Source of the DNA: Microbacterium oleivorans
Lineage (GTDB): Bacteria > Actinomycetota > Actinomycetes > Actinomycetales > Microbacteriaceae
Length of the DNA stretch: 64,000 bases
Reading direction: 5' to 3'
Assembly: GCF_001644225.1 (NCBI RefSeq)
Contig: NZ_LSTV01000005.1
Span: 274,387 to 338,386 of the forward strand
Shown here: one piece after another, positions 35,604 through 44,435 of the stretch
Layout of the letters: the number at the start of each line of letters is the position of its first letter
How positions within the stretch are numbered: position 1 is the stretch's first letter
Program-made: the position numbers and the translations under genes
The notes under the pieces: generated by a model
Databases searched by the model: none
The model's input: only the letters and a program-made list of their open reading frames with translations
Told to the model about the DNA's origin: nothing

Positions 35604-38098
35604 GCGCCGAGGCCTTCCGCCGCGTCGACCTGCCCCTCGCCGAGCGGGCGCGCGACCTGCTCGACCGGCTGACCCCGGAGGAGCGCCTCGCGATGCTGCA
35701 TCAGGCGATGCCGGCGGTCGACCGTCTCGGCATCCGTCCCTTCCACACCGGCTGCGAGGCCCTGCACGGGCTGGCCTGGGTGGGGGTCGCGACGGTGTTC
35801 CCGCAGCCGGTGGGCCTCGCCGCAACCTGGGACCCCGACCTGATCGAGCGGATCGGCGACCTCGTCGCGACCGAGGTCCGCGCCAAGCGCGCGTCGGGCG
35901 CCGACGTCGACCTGAACGTCTGGGCCCCCGTCGTCAACACGCTCCGCCACCCGGCGTGGGGGCGCAACGAGGAGGGGTACTCCGAGGATCCGCACCTCAC
36001 CAGTCAGCTGGGTGCGGCGTACAGCCGCGGGCTGCGCGGCGACCACCCGCGCGTGTGGAAGACGGTGCCCTCGCTCAAGCACTTCCTCGCCTACAGCAAC
36101 GAGACCGACCGGTCGGCGACGTCGTCGGAGATGTCGCTGCGCACTCTCCACGAGGAGGAGCTGCCGGCGTTCCGCCCGGCGATCGAGCAGAAGGTCGCGG
36201 GCAGCATGATGCTCGCGTACAACCGGGTGAACGGGGTGCCGGCGCACACGCAGCCTGAGCTCGTCGCCGAGGCGCGCCGCTGGAGCGACGAGTCGATCGC
36301 GGTCGTGTCGGATGCCGGTGCCCCCACCTTCCTCGTGACCATCCAGCGCGCGCAGCCCGACAAGGTGCACGGCGCCGCGGCGCTCGTGACGAGCGGGATG
36401 GACTCGTTCACCGACGACGGCCCCGACGCCGGCCCCACCCTCGAGGCCGTCCGCGGGGCGCTCGCGGCGGGGCTGCTGACCGAGGCGGATGTGGATGCCG
36501 CGGTTCTGCGTCTGCTCGAGATGCGGGTGCGGACCGGTGAGTTCGACGGCGACGACGATCCGTACGCCGGGATCGCCCCGGACGAGATCGACACCGCGGA
36601 GGCCCGCGAGCTCGCCCGGGTCGCCGCGGCGCGCCAGGTCGTGCTGCTGCGCAACGACGCCGGCATCCTTCCGCTCACGCCGCCCTCATCGGTCGCGGTC
36701 GTCGGACCGCTGGCCGATCTCGTGCTCACCGACTGGTACTCGGGCACGCCGCCCTACGAGGTCGGGATCGCCCAGGGGGTGCGCGACCGGTACCCCGACG
36801 CGCACGTCGAGGCGGTCACGGGAGCCGACACCGTCGCCCTGCGCGCCCCCTCGGGCTACGTCGCCGCGACGGCCGACGGCGCGTTCGTCGACGCCGTCAC
36901 CGCGACCCGCACCGACACGACGCTGTTCGACGTGACCGACTGGGGCGACGGCGTGCTCACGCTGCGGTCGCACGCGAGCGGCCGGCTGCTCACCGGCGCC
37001 GGCTGGCCGATGCGCGCCGATGCGACGCGGGTCGGCGGCTGGGTCGTGCAGGAGAGCTTCCGCCGTCACGTCCACGAGGACGGCACGTGGTCGCTCCTGC
37101 ACCTCGGCTCGGGCCGCTGGGTCCGGGTCGTGCGCGACATCGGGCAGCTCGCCGCCGAGGCGGTCACCCTCGACGAGGCCGCGCGCTTCGAGGTCGAGAC
37201 GGTCGTCTCGGGCCGCGACGAGGTGGCCCGCGCCGCCGCAGCGGCGGACGTCGTGATCGTCGCCGTCGGCAACGATCCGCACCTGTCGGGGCGCGAGACC
37301 GTCGACCGGCCGCACCTGTCGCTGCCGACCGCCGCCACGGATCTCTGGCGCACCGCGCGCGACGCGAACCCGCGCAGCATCCTCACGATCGTCTCGAGCT
37401 TCCCCTACGTGCTCGCGGGCGCCGCCGACGCCGAGACGGTCGTGTGGTCGAGCCACGCCGGCCAGGAGCTCGGGCACGGTCTGCTCGACGTGCTGAGCGG
37501 CGACCGCGAACCGACCGGCCGCCTCGCCCAGTCGTGGCCCGCGCACTCCGCGCAGGCCGGCGATCTGTTCGACTACGACACGCAGCGCCAGCAGGCGACC
37601 TACCGGCACCAGCCCGACCCGTACGCCTTCGCCTTCGGTCACGGGCTCGGATACGGCGACGTCGCCTACACGGCGGTGACGGTGGATGCCGCCGAGGTCG
37701 CCGCCCCGGCGCCCGGCCACCGGCATCCCGCTCTCGACCCGCGCGTCGACGAGAGCGTCGTCGTCGCGACCGTGACGGTCGCGAACACGTCGCCGCGGGC
37801 CGTCGAGGAGCTCGTGCAGGTCTACGCGGTCGCGCCCGAGCTGCCCATCGCCGCTCCCCGCCGCCTGCTGCTCGGGTACGCCCGCGTGCGGGTGCAGCCC
37901 GGCACGACCCGCACGGTGCAGGTCCCCTTCGCCGTCGAGCGCCTCGCGGTCTGGGACGACACGGTCCGGATCGACGGGGCGCCCGAGGGCTGGCTGTACG
38001 AGGGCGCGCTGCGGGTGCAGTCGGGGGAGTACCGCATCGCCGCCGGCCCGTCGGCCGACCGGCTCCCGGTCGACGCGGTCCTCGTCGTCACCGACTGA
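35600..38098 (+). CDS. GH3 beta-glycosidase with inserted beta-trefoil-like segment
   Basis: 832 residues from a GTG overlapping the GH31 stop. GH3 N-terminal barrel (FHTGCEALHG, WGRNEEGYSEDPHL, nucleophile Asp238 in VVSDAGAP), GH3 C-terminal domain starting ARQVVLLRNDAGILPL and resuming at VDRPHLSLP, and a terminal fibronectin-like domain (GYARVRVQPGTTRTVQVPF). Between residues about 405 and 540 the C-terminal domain is interrupted by a segment with internal repeats (GYVAATADGAFV..., LTLRSHASGRLLTG, WSLLHLGSGRWVRVV) resembling a fascin/beta-trefoil fold. Probably a beta-glucosidase or beta-xylosidase acting after the alpha-xylosidase. Cytoplasmic. Confidence 0.9.
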   Translation: MSAEAFRRVDLPLAERARDLLDRLTPEERLAMLHQAMPAVDRLGIRPFHTGCEALHGLAWVGVATVFPQPVGLAATWDPDLIERIGDLVATEVRAKRASGADVDLNVWAPVVNTLRHPAWGRNEEGYSEDPHLTSQLGAAYSRGLRGDHPRVWKTVPSLKHFLAYSNETDRSATSSEMSLRTLHEEELPAFRPAIEQKVAGSMMLAYNRVNGVPAHTQPELVAEARRWSDESIAVVSDAGAPTFLVTIQRAQPDKVHGAAALVTSGMDSFTDDGPDAGPTLEAVRGALAAGLLTEADVDAAVLRLLEMRVRTGEFDGDDDPYAGIAPDEIDTAEARELARVAAARQVVLLRNDAGILPLTPPSSVAVVGPLADLVLTDWYSGTPPYEVGIAQGVRDRYPDAHVEAVTGADTVALRAPSGYVAATADGAFVDAVTATRTDTTLFDVTDWGDGVLTLRSHASGRLLTGAGWPMRADATRVGGWVVQESFRRHVHEDGTWSLLHLGSGRWVRVVRDIGQLAAEAVTLDEAARFEVETVVSGRDEVARAAAAADVVIVAVGNDPHLSGRETVDRPHLSLPTAATDLWRTARDANPRSILTIVSSFPYVLAGAADAETVVWSSHAGQELGHGLLDVLSGDREPTGRLAQSWPAHSAQAGDLFDYDTQRQQATYRHQPDPYAFAFGHGLGYGDVAYTAVTVDAAEVAAPAPGHRHPALDPRVDESVVVATVTVANTSPRAVEELVQVYAVAPELPIAAPRRLLLGYARVRVQPGTTRTVQVPFAVERLAVWDDTVRIDGAPEGWLYEGALRVQSGEYRIAAGPSADRLPVDAVLVVTD

Positions 38099-38110
38099 CC
38101 CGGTCGGATC

Positions 38111-38138
38111 GGGACAGGTGTCCCGTGACAGCGGGACA
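38111..38138. promoter_or_regulatory. GGGACA boxes before two-component operon
   Basis: GGGACAGGTGTCCC (38111-38124, GGGACA and TGTCCC inverted, two-base spacer) and a further GGGACA (38133-38138), 23-50 bases before the sensor kinase ATG. The same box occurs twice at 40884-40902. Likely binding sites of the response regulator encoded in this operon. Confidence 0.5.
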
Positions 38139-38160
38139 GCGCCGCTGGCACGATGAGCGG

Positions 38161-40233
38161 ATGACCCGTGCGCTGACCGCGAGCCGGGCGGCCACCGTCG
38201 CCGCGCTCGTCGTGTCCGCCGTCGCGGCGGCGGGAGCGATCGCCTTCGACGCGGCGGTGCTGCCGCAGCATCCCGCTCCGCCGCTGTCGCCCGGCTGGGC
38301 GGGGGTCCTCCCCGGTGTCGCGATGCTCGTGCCCGGCGCGCTGCTGTCGTGGCGGCTGCCGTGGCATCCGATCGCCCTCGTCCTGACGGGGTTCGGCGTG
38401 CTGTGGATCCTCGACGGGCTCGCGTCGGCCTCGGTCAACTACGCCGCCTTCTTCGACCGGGATGCGTGGTGGGCGCCGGCGGGGCTGTGGTTCTTCGGCA
38501 GGCTGGGCGCCGTCCTGCTCGTCCCGATCGTGCTCCTTCTGCTGCTGTTCCCCGACGGGCGGATGCGGCGAGGGCCGTGGCGCGCGGTCTCCCTGGTCGC
38601 TCTGGCGCTCTCGCTGGTGATGCCGGTCACCTTCGTGTTCGCCCCGTCCGACGCGCTGCGCGACGACAACCCCGCACGCGTCGAGCTGCTGGACGCGTTC
38701 GACGCCCCGACCCCCACGCTGCCGCTGCCGCCCGAGGTCTGGTCGCTGCTGCTGGCCGCGTCCGCTCCGTGCCTCGCGCTCGCCGTCCTGCTCGGCCTCG
38801 TCGTCTGCATCAGCAGGCGGTTCGGGGCCGACCCCGAGCGCAAGGCGCAGCTGCGCTGGCTGCTGTGGTCGTCGCTCGTCTTCCTCGTCGTGCTCGTCGT
38901 GGTCTTCCCGCTCGTCCCGACGGTCGTCGTCGACGTCCTCCTGGGCGTGACGATCGGGTTGGTCGCAGCCTCCGTCGTCGTCGCCGTCACCCGGTACCGG
39001 CTGTACGAGATCGACCGGCTCCTGTCGTGGACCCTCGTCTACGCCCTGCTCATCGCCGGGATCGTCGCGATCGACGTGCTGCTGATCGTGACCCTCGGCG
39101 CGGCGATCGACGACCGTGCCGCCATGCTGCTCGCCGTCGTCGCCGTGACGCTCGTCTACGCCCCGCTGCGCGACAGGCTGTTCGGCCTCGCGAGCCGTGT
39201 CGTGAGCGGGCGCCGCGGCGATCCGTACGCCGTCGTGTCGTCGCTGGGCGACCGACTCGAGCGCTCCGCGGATCCTGCCGACCAGCTCCACGAACTCGCA
39301 TCGGCCGTCGCCGCGGCGTTCGGCTCGCCCTTCGTCCGCGTCGAATTGGATGCCGAGGGGGAGCACACGATGTGCTCCGCGCACGGCACGCCCGTCGCCG
39401 GCGCGGTCGAGGTGCCGATCGACTCGGGCGGCCGGGTGATCGGCCGCATCCTCATGGCCCCCGGACGCCGCCCGGTCGTCTCGCGCCGCGACCAGCGGTT
39501 GCTCGGCGACCTCGTGCGTCTCGCCGCCTCATCGCTCCACGCGGCGCGCCTCGCCCGCGACCTGCAGAGCAGTCGCGAACGCCTCGTCCTGGCCCGCGAG
39601 GAGGAGCGGTCGCGTCTGCGCCGCGACCTCCACGACGGACTCGGCCCGCTCCTGGGCGGCGTGAAGCTGCGCCTCGAGACCGCCCGCAACCTCAGCGAAC
39701 GCGATCCGGAACGCTCCCGCGCGCTCGTCGACGCCGCCATCGCCGAGCAGGCCGACGTCATCGACGAGATCCGCCGGATCGTCCACGATCTGCGCCCGCC
39801 CGCGCTCGACGACCTCGGGCTGCGACGCGCGCTCGAGCAGCTCGCCGAGCGCCTGAGCGGTGGCGACGGGCCGCGCATCGACGTCGTCGGCGACGTCCCG
39901 GCATCCCTCTCTCCCGCCGTCGAGGTCGCCGCCTTCCGCATCGCCGGCGAAGCCCTCACCAACGCGCGCCGCCACTCCGGCGCCCGCCGGGTCGTCCTGC
40001 GCCTCGCGCACGGCGACGGGATGCTGCGCCTTGCCGTCGAGGACGACGGCACCGGCGTCGCGCCCGACGCGGTCCGCGGCGTCGGGCTGCGCTCGATGCG
40101 CGAGCGCGCGGCCGAGCTGGGCGGCGCCACCCGTATCCTCGCCGCACCCGGCGGCGGCACCCTGATCGAAGCCGACCTGCCGCTCGGCGGCGCCCCGCAC
40201 CCCACCCGCCCGGAGGTCCTCGATGTCGTCTGA
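38161..40233 (+). CDS. Sensor histidine kinase, NarL/DesK-type (HisKA_3)
   Basis: 690 residues. About eight transmembrane helices in residues 10-340, a GAF-like region (about 370-460: LHELASAVAAAFGSPFVRVELDAEG), the HisKA_3 dimerisation helix with phospho-acceptor His491 in RRDLHDGLGPLLGG, and the ATPase domain with EALTNARRHSGA (N box) and DDGTGVAP (G1). Its last 11 bases overlap the response regulator gene. The stimulus is unknown; the membrane domain has no recognised sensor. It lies between two sugar modules, but nothing shows that it regulates them. Confidence 0.92.
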   Translation: MTRALTASRAATVAALVVSAVAAAGAIAFDAAVLPQHPAPPLSPGWAGVLPGVAMLVPGALLSWRLPWHPIALVLTGFGVLWILDGLASASVNYAAFFDRDAWWAPAGLWFFGRLGAVLLVPIVLLLLLFPDGRMRRGPWRAVSLVALALSLVMPVTFVFAPSDALRDDNPARVELLDAFDAPTPTLPLPPEVWSLLLAASAPCLALAVLLGLVVCISRRFGADPERKAQLRWLLWSSLVFLVVLVVVFPLVPTVVVDVLLGVTIGLVAASVVVAVTRYRLYEIDRLLSWTLVYALLIAGIVAIDVLLIVTLGAAIDDRAAMLLAVVAVTLVYAPLRDRLFGLASRVVSGRRGDPYAVVSSLGDRLERSADPADQLHELASAVAAAFGSPFVRVELDAEGEHTMCSAHGTPVAGAVEVPIDSGGRVIGRILMAPGRRPVVSRRDQRLLGDLVRLAASSLHAARLARDLQSSRERLVLAREEERSRLRRDLHDGLGPLLGGVKLRLETARNLSERDPERSRALVDAAIAEQADVIDEIRRIVHDLRPPALDDLGLRRALEQLAERLSGGDGPRIDVVGDVPASLSPAVEVAAFRIAGEALTNARRHSGARRVVLRLAHGDGMLRLAVEDDGTGVAPDAVRGVGLRSMRERAAELGGATRILAAPGGGTLIEADLPLGGAPHPTRPEVLDVV

Positions 40234-40879
40234 CCCGATCCGCGTCGTCCTCGTCGACGACCACCCCGTCTACCGCGAGGGCCTCTCGATGCTGCTCGGT
40301 TCGCTCGACGGGGTCGAGGTCGTCGCCACCGCCGGCGACGGGGCCGAGGCGATCGAGGTCGCCGATGCCGTGGAGGCCGACGTCGTCGTCATGGACGTGC
40401 AGATGCCACGGATGGACGGCATCGCCGCGACGCGGGAGGTCGTGGCGCGGCATCCGCACCTGGGTGTCGTCGTGCTGACGATGTCGGAGGATGACGAGAC
40501 GGTGTTCGCCGCGATGCGCGCAGGCGCCCGCGGGTACCTCGTCAAGGGAGCGAGTCAGCATCAGATCCTCGCCGCGATCCGCGCGGTCGCGGGCGGTGAG
40601 CTCGTCTTCGGCGCCGCGATCGCCCGGCGGGTGGCGCAGTTCTTCTCCGCGCCGCCGGTGGCCGCCGTCGCCGAGGTGTTCCCTCAGCTGACGACCCGCG
40701 AGCGCGAGATCCTCGATCTGCTGGCGGCCGGGCGGTCGAACCCGCAGATCGCGCAGACGCTCTTCCTCTCGCCCAAGACCGTGCGCAACAACGTGTCGAA
40801 CATCTTCGCCAAGCTGCAGGTCGCCGACCGCGCCGAGGCGATCGTGCGCGCGCGGGACGCGGGACTCGGCCGCCCCTGA
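40223..40879 (+). CDS. NarL/LuxR family response regulator
   Basis: 218 residues. Receiver domain (residues 5-120) with acid pair DDH (12-14), phospho-acceptor Asp58 in VVMDVQMP, Thr in VLTMSEDD and Lys in YLVKGAS; C-terminal LuxR HTH (about 150-210: LTTREREILDLLAAGRSNPQIAQTLFLSPKTVRNNVSNIFAKL). Partner of the overlapping sensor kinase. Likely binds GGGACA boxes before its own operon and before the next gene. Confidence 0.94.
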   Translation: MSSDPIRVVLVDDHPVYREGLSMLLGSLDGVEVVATAGDGAEAIEVADAVEADVVVMDVQMPRMDGIAATREVVARHPHLGVVVLTMSEDDETVFAAMRAGARGYLVKGASQHQILAAIRAVAGGELVFGAAIARRVAQFFSAPPVAAVAEVFPQLTTREREILDLLAAGRSNPQIAQTLFLSPKTVRNNVSNIFAKLQVADRAEAIVRARDAGLGRP

Positions 40880-40883
40880 TCCC

Positions 40884-40902
40884 GGGACACGTCTTCGGGA
40901 CA
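40884..40902. promoter_or_regulatory. Direct repeat of GGGACAC before membrane protein gene
   Basis: GGGACAC at 40884 and again at 40897, 13 bases apart, 112-130 bases before the ATG at 41014. Same hexamer as upstream of the sensor kinase gene, suggesting that the membrane protein belongs to the two-component regulon. Confidence 0.45.
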
Positions 40903-41013
40903 CGGTCGGGATGCCCGCCCCTGGGGGCCCGGGTCGGGCGCCCGGGAGTCTGAGGTCATCGGATCGGAACACCTCCGGCCGACAGGACCTCAGCCCCGAA
41001 AGGCACCACCATC

Positions 41014-41724
41014 ATGGATCTCTTCGCTCCCGCCACCGTCGCCGGTGGCACCCCCGCGACGCTCGACACCCCGACCGACGCACCCCGCACGGCCGGCCTC
41101 GGCCGGGTGAACCCCACCCTGCTGCAGCGCCTCGGCGGTGTCGCACTCGCCGCCTCCGGCGCCCTGTTCGCCGGCGGCATGCTCACCTCGCCGTCGCAGA
41201 CCGCCGAGGGTACCGCCGGCTACATCCAGTCGCTCGCGGCCGACCCCGCCCTCAGCCTCGTCTCGGCGAACCTGCTGCACTACGGCTGGGTCGCCCTCGC
41301 CATCGGCGCCGTGTCGGCCCTCGGCCTGCTGCGCTCGCGTCGCGGCCGTGTCTTCCTGCCCCTGGCCGTCGCGATCGTCGTCTTCGGCGCGATCCAGATG
41401 TCGGGTCTGCTGCTGTCGGACTGGTTCCTCGTCAGCGCCGGCAGCAACCTCCCCATCGACCTCGCCGTCACGATGGATGCGGCGGCCAAGGACTGGTCGG
41501 TCGGCGTGTGGCAGTACTCGGGCATGATCGGCGGGCTGCTGGGGACCGGCATCCTCTCTCTCGCCTTGGCGCGAGCGCGGGCCGTCTCGTGGTGGATCGC
41601 GCCCCTCGCGTTCCTGCCCTGGATCCTGCCCCCCATCGTCGGTGGCGCCCTCGGCGCGGTCGTCGGCCTCGTCTGCTTCGCACCGCTGATGGTCGCGGGT
41701 GCACGCCTCGTGCTCGCCCGCTGA
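41014..41724 (+). CDS. Multi-helix membrane protein of unknown function
   Basis: 236 residues with five or six transmembrane helices (about 40-60, 86-106, 113-135, 168-190, 193-230) and a disordered Thr/Pro-rich N-terminus of about 30 residues. No cysteine pattern or charged motif that names a family. It follows the two-component genes after 134 bases and shares GGGACA boxes with them, so it may be their target or an accessory. CCGAAAGG precedes the ATG. A strong two-way terminator follows. Confidence 0.7.
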   Translation: MDLFAPATVAGGTPATLDTPTDAPRTAGLGRVNPTLLQRLGGVALAASGALFAGGMLTSPSQTAEGTAGYIQSLAADPALSLVSANLLHYGWVALAIGAVSALGLLRSRRGRVFLPLAVAIVVFGAIQMSGLLLSDWFLVSAGSNLPIDLAVTMDAAAKDWSVGVWQYSGMIGGLLGTGILSLALARARAVSWWIAPLAFLPWILPPIVGGALGAVVGLVCFAPLMVAGARLVLAR

Positions 41725-41740
41725 CACCTCCCCCCACACG

Positions 41741-41769
41741 ACGGCCCCGAGGAATCTCCTCGGGGCCGT
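41741..41769. terminator. Bidirectional terminator
   Basis: ACGGCCCCGAGGA (41741-41753) and TCCTCGGGGCCGT (41757-41769) form a perfect 13-base stem with a three-base loop, between the stops of two convergent genes (41724 and 41785). Confidence 0.9.
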
Positions 41770-41784
41770 CGTCGTGCGTGCGGG

Positions 41785-42816
41785 TCAGACGTCCCCGCCG
41801 CCGAAGCCGGTGGACTCGCGCGCGACCACGGAGAAGGCCGGCTGGACGGTGCGCGGATCCTTGCGCGGGCCCTTCTCCGAGATGCGCTCGAGCAGCAGGT
41901 CGAGCGCGGTCTCGGCGATCTGCTCCTTCCCGGCGTCGACGCTGGAGAGGGAGGGCACCGAGAACCGCGCCTCGTCGATGTTGTCGAAACCGAGGACCGC
42001 GACGTCGTCGGGCACCGTCACGCCCTCGCGGGCGAGACCGCGGAGCGCTCCGAGTGCGAGCGTGTCGTTGAGGGCGAAGAGCCCGTCGAAGGCGACGCCC
42101 TCCGCGACGAGCGCGTGGACCGCCTCCGATCCTGCGTCCCGCGTCCAGTGCAGGAGAGGTCGGATGAGCGCGGGGTCCTCCGGCACACCCGCGGCGGCGA
42201 GTGCTTCGCGATACCCGGCGAGGCGGAGGCTCGCCGAACTCGGCTGCGCCGGGTCGTCGTCACTGCCGCCGAGGATCGCGATCCGGCGGCGACCGAGCGA
42301 CAGCAGGTGCTCGACGCCGGCCCGGGCGGCGGCGGTGTTGTGGATCGCCACGTGGTCGGTCGGGCCGTTGAAGATGCGATCGCCGAGCAGGACGAGCGGG
42401 TAGTCGACGTCCAGCATGTCGACGTCGAGCTGCCCGAGGTTCACCGGGCTCAGCAGCAGACCGTCCGTGAGGCGGCGGCGTCCGCCGCTGATCGCGAGGA
42501 TCTCGGCGTCGCGGTGGCCGCCGGTCTGCTCGACGACCACTCCCACGCCGCGCGTGTCGGCGAGGCGGATGATGTGATCCGCCATCTCTGCGAAGTAGTT
42601 CTCCCGCAGGGCCGGGACCGCCAGCGCGATGACACCGGTGCGCCCCGAGCGCAGCCCGCGCGCGGACACGTTCGGGCGGTACGAGAGCTTCGCGATCGCC
42701 TCCTGCACCCGTCGACGGGTGTCATCGCGGACGTACGGATAGTCGTTGACCACGTTCGAGACGGTCTTGATGCTGACTCCGGCGACCCGGGCGACATCGT
42801 GCATCGTCGCACCCAT
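41785..42816 (-). CDS. LacI family transcriptional regulator (module C)
   Basis: 343 residues. HTH ATMHDVARVAGVSIKTVSNVVNDYPYV and hinge with IAKLSYRPNVSARGLRSG, then a sugar-binding domain (GLLLSPVNLGQLDVDML; FDGLFALNDTLALGALRG; DDVAVLGFDNIDEARFS). GGGAGGGAG precedes the ATG at 42816. Divergent from the nine-gene importer/GH51 operon, whose promoter carries two CAACGTTG operators of the classical LacI type. The same sites occur before the tandem esterase gene, so its regulon probably spans 43.0-57.3 kb. Inducer perhaps arabinose or an arabino-oligosaccharide. Confidence 0.91.
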   Translation of the reverse strand: MGATMHDVARVAGVSIKTVSNVVNDYPYVRDDTRRRVQEAIAKLSYRPNVSARGLRSGRTGVIALAVPALRENYFAEMADHIIRLADTRGVGVVVEQTGGHRDAEILAISGGRRRLTDGLLLSPVNLGQLDVDMLDVDYPLVLLGDRIFNGPTDHVAIHNTAAARAGVEHLLSLGRRRIAILGGSDDDPAQPSSASLRLAGYREALAAAGVPEDPALIRPLLHWTRDAGSEAVHALVAEGVAFDGLFALNDTLALGALRGLAREGVTVPDDVAVLGFDNIDEARFSVPSLSSVDAGKEQIAETALDLLLERISEKGPRKDPRTVQPAFSVVARESTGFGGGDV

Positions 42817-42868
42817 GCTGCTCCCTCCCTCGAGGACCCCCTCACTCTAGGGCGTCCCACGGAGGATC

Positions 42869-42927
42869 TTGACACCTCCGCATCCCGACTCTAGGTTCAT
42901 CTACAACGTTGATCTACAACGTTGTAG
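42869..42927 (+). promoter_or_regulatory. Promoter and double CAACGTTG operator of module C operon
   Basis: TTGACA (42869-42874), 17-base spacer, TAGGTT (42892-42897). Immediately after come ATCTACAACGTTGAT (42899-42913) and the perfect palindrome CTACAACGTTGTAG (42914-42927). The two operators are tandem, with centres 13 bases apart, and cover the expected transcription start; strong repression is expected. Confidence 0.85.
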
Positions 42928-43000
42928 TCCTGCGTTGCGAATCCCGCTCCGCATCGTGATCGCGCCGACGAAGAAGTCCCAGCATCCGAAAGGAATCACA

Positions 43001-44362
43001 GTGAAGACGAAGACTGTCCTCGCTACCTCCGCCGCCCTCGGCCTCACCCTCGCCTTCGCTGCCTGCAGCGGTGGCGGTGGCGGCAACGGGGGAGGAGGCG
43101 GCGGCAACAACGCCACCAACTGCACCAACGACATCCCCAAAGACGATCTGCCCGTCGTCACCATGTGGGCCTGGTACCCCAACATGGAGACCGTCATCGA
43201 CAACTTCAACGAGGAGAACGACGAGGTCCAGGTCTGCTGGACCAACGTCGGTCAGGGCGGCGACGAGTACGACAAGTTCCAGACCGCCATCACGGCGGGC
43301 ACGGGAGCGCCCGACGTCATCATGATCGAGGCGGACCGCATCCCGACCTTCCAGATCCAGGAAGCCCTCGTGGACATCTCCGACTACGGCCTCGACGAGG
43401 TCCGGGGCGACTACAGCGACGGCGCCTGGAAGGACGTGTCGGTCGGTGACGGCGTCTACGGCGTGCCGGTCGACGGCGGACCGATGGGAATGATCTACCG
43501 CGCCGACCTCTTCGAGGAGTACGACATCGCTCCGCCCACGACCTGGGAGGAGTACGAGGCCGCAGCGCAGAAGATGAAGGATGCCGGCGGTCCCCTCTTC
43601 GGCGACCTCGGGGCGAACGTGCCCGCCGTCATGATGGCCCTGCAGTACCAGAACGGCGCGCAGCCGTTCGAGTACGACTCGGCGACCCCCGAGCAGATCG
43701 GCATCTCGCTCAACGACGACGCCTCCAAGGAGGTGCTCGACTACTGGGCCGGGCTCGTCGAGAAGGGTCTCGTCGGCACGCAGGACCAGTTCACCCCCGA
43801 GTACATCGCCGGCGTGATCGGCGGCGACTACGCGACCTACATCTCGGCTGCCTGGGCTCCCGGCTACCTGACGGGCGCCGGAGTCGGCGAGGGTGAGGAT
43901 GCGGGCGTCTGGCGCACCGCGCCGCTCCCGCAGTGGGATGCCGCGAACCCGGTGTCGGTCAACTGGGGAGGCTCGGCCTTCTCCGTGACCTCGCAGGCCG
44001 CCGATCCCGAGCTCGCCGCGAAAGCCGCCTTCGGCGTCTACGCCGACGACGCCTCGCTGACCGACGGCTGGCAGAACCAGGTCATCTTCCCGCTGAACCT
44101 CACGGCGCTGAACTCCGACGAGTTCGTCGACTATGAGGTGCCGTTCTTCGGCGGGCAGCGGGCCAACGAGGAGGTCTACGTCCCGGCGGCCAACGCGTAC
44201 GGCGGTATGACCTACACCCCGTTCGGTCAGTACTACTACGACGCCTTCACGTCGCAGCTCGCGGCGATCAACGAGGGCTCCGTGACCGGGTCGGAGGCGG
44301 CCGACGCGCTCCAAGAGGACGTCGTCGGATACGCCGAAGAACAGGGATTCACGGTCCAGTGA
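43001..44362 (+). CDS. ABC importer sugar-binding lipoprotein (family 1)
   Basis: 453 residues from a GTG at 43001 with GAAAGGA upstream. Lipobox FAAC (Cys22), a Gly/Asn-rich tether, then a family 1 solute-binding domain: FQTAITAGTGAPDVIMIEADRIPTFQ, PVDGGPMGMIYRADLFEEYDIAPPTTWEEYEAAAQK and NWGGSAFSVTSQA. Binds an oligosaccharide outside the membrane for the two MalF/MalG-type permeases that follow. By operon content (GH51, GH3) the ligand is likely an arabinosylated oligosaccharide. A strong hairpin lies between this gene and the next. Confidence 0.92.
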   Translation: MKTKTVLATSAALGLTLAFAACSGGGGGNGGGGGGNNATNCTNDIPKDDLPVVTMWAWYPNMETVIDNFNEENDEVQVCWTNVGQGGDEYDKFQTAITAGTGAPDVIMIEADRIPTFQIQEALVDISDYGLDEVRGDYSDGAWKDVSVGDGVYGVPVDGGPMGMIYRADLFEEYDIAPPTTWEEYEAAAQKMKDAGGPLFGDLGANVPAVMMALQYQNGAQPFEYDSATPEQIGISLNDDASKEVLDYWAGLVEKGLVGTQDQFTPEYIAGVIGGDYATYISAAWAPGYLTGAGVGEGEDAGVWRTAPLPQWDAANPVSVNWGGSAFSVTSQAADPELAAKAAFGVYADDASLTDGWQNQVIFPLNLTALNSDEFVDYEVPFFGGQRANEEVYVPAANAYGGMTYTPFGQYYYDAFTSQLAAINEGSVTGSEAADALQEDVVGYAEEQGFTVQ

Positions 44363-44369
44363 TCCCGCG

Positions 44370-44402
44370 CGTGGGCCGGTCCGTCCCGCGGACCGGCCCA
44401 CG
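44370..44402 (+). other. Intercistronic hairpin after binding-protein gene
   Basis: CGTGGGCCGGTCCG (44370-44383) pairs perfectly with CGGACCGGCCCACG (44389-44402), five-base loop, no T-run. Its place between the binding-protein and permease genes matches the mRNA-stabilising or attenuating hairpins known in sugar importer operons such as malE-malF. It would raise binding protein relative to permease. Confidence 0.75.
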
Positions 44403-44435
44403 CCTCGCGCCCCCACCCGAGAACCCGGAGTCGCC

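Noticed and set aside
32712..35825. 1037-codon reverse open frame
   Set aside because: Antisense to the GH42 and GH31 genes with intact catalytic motifs.
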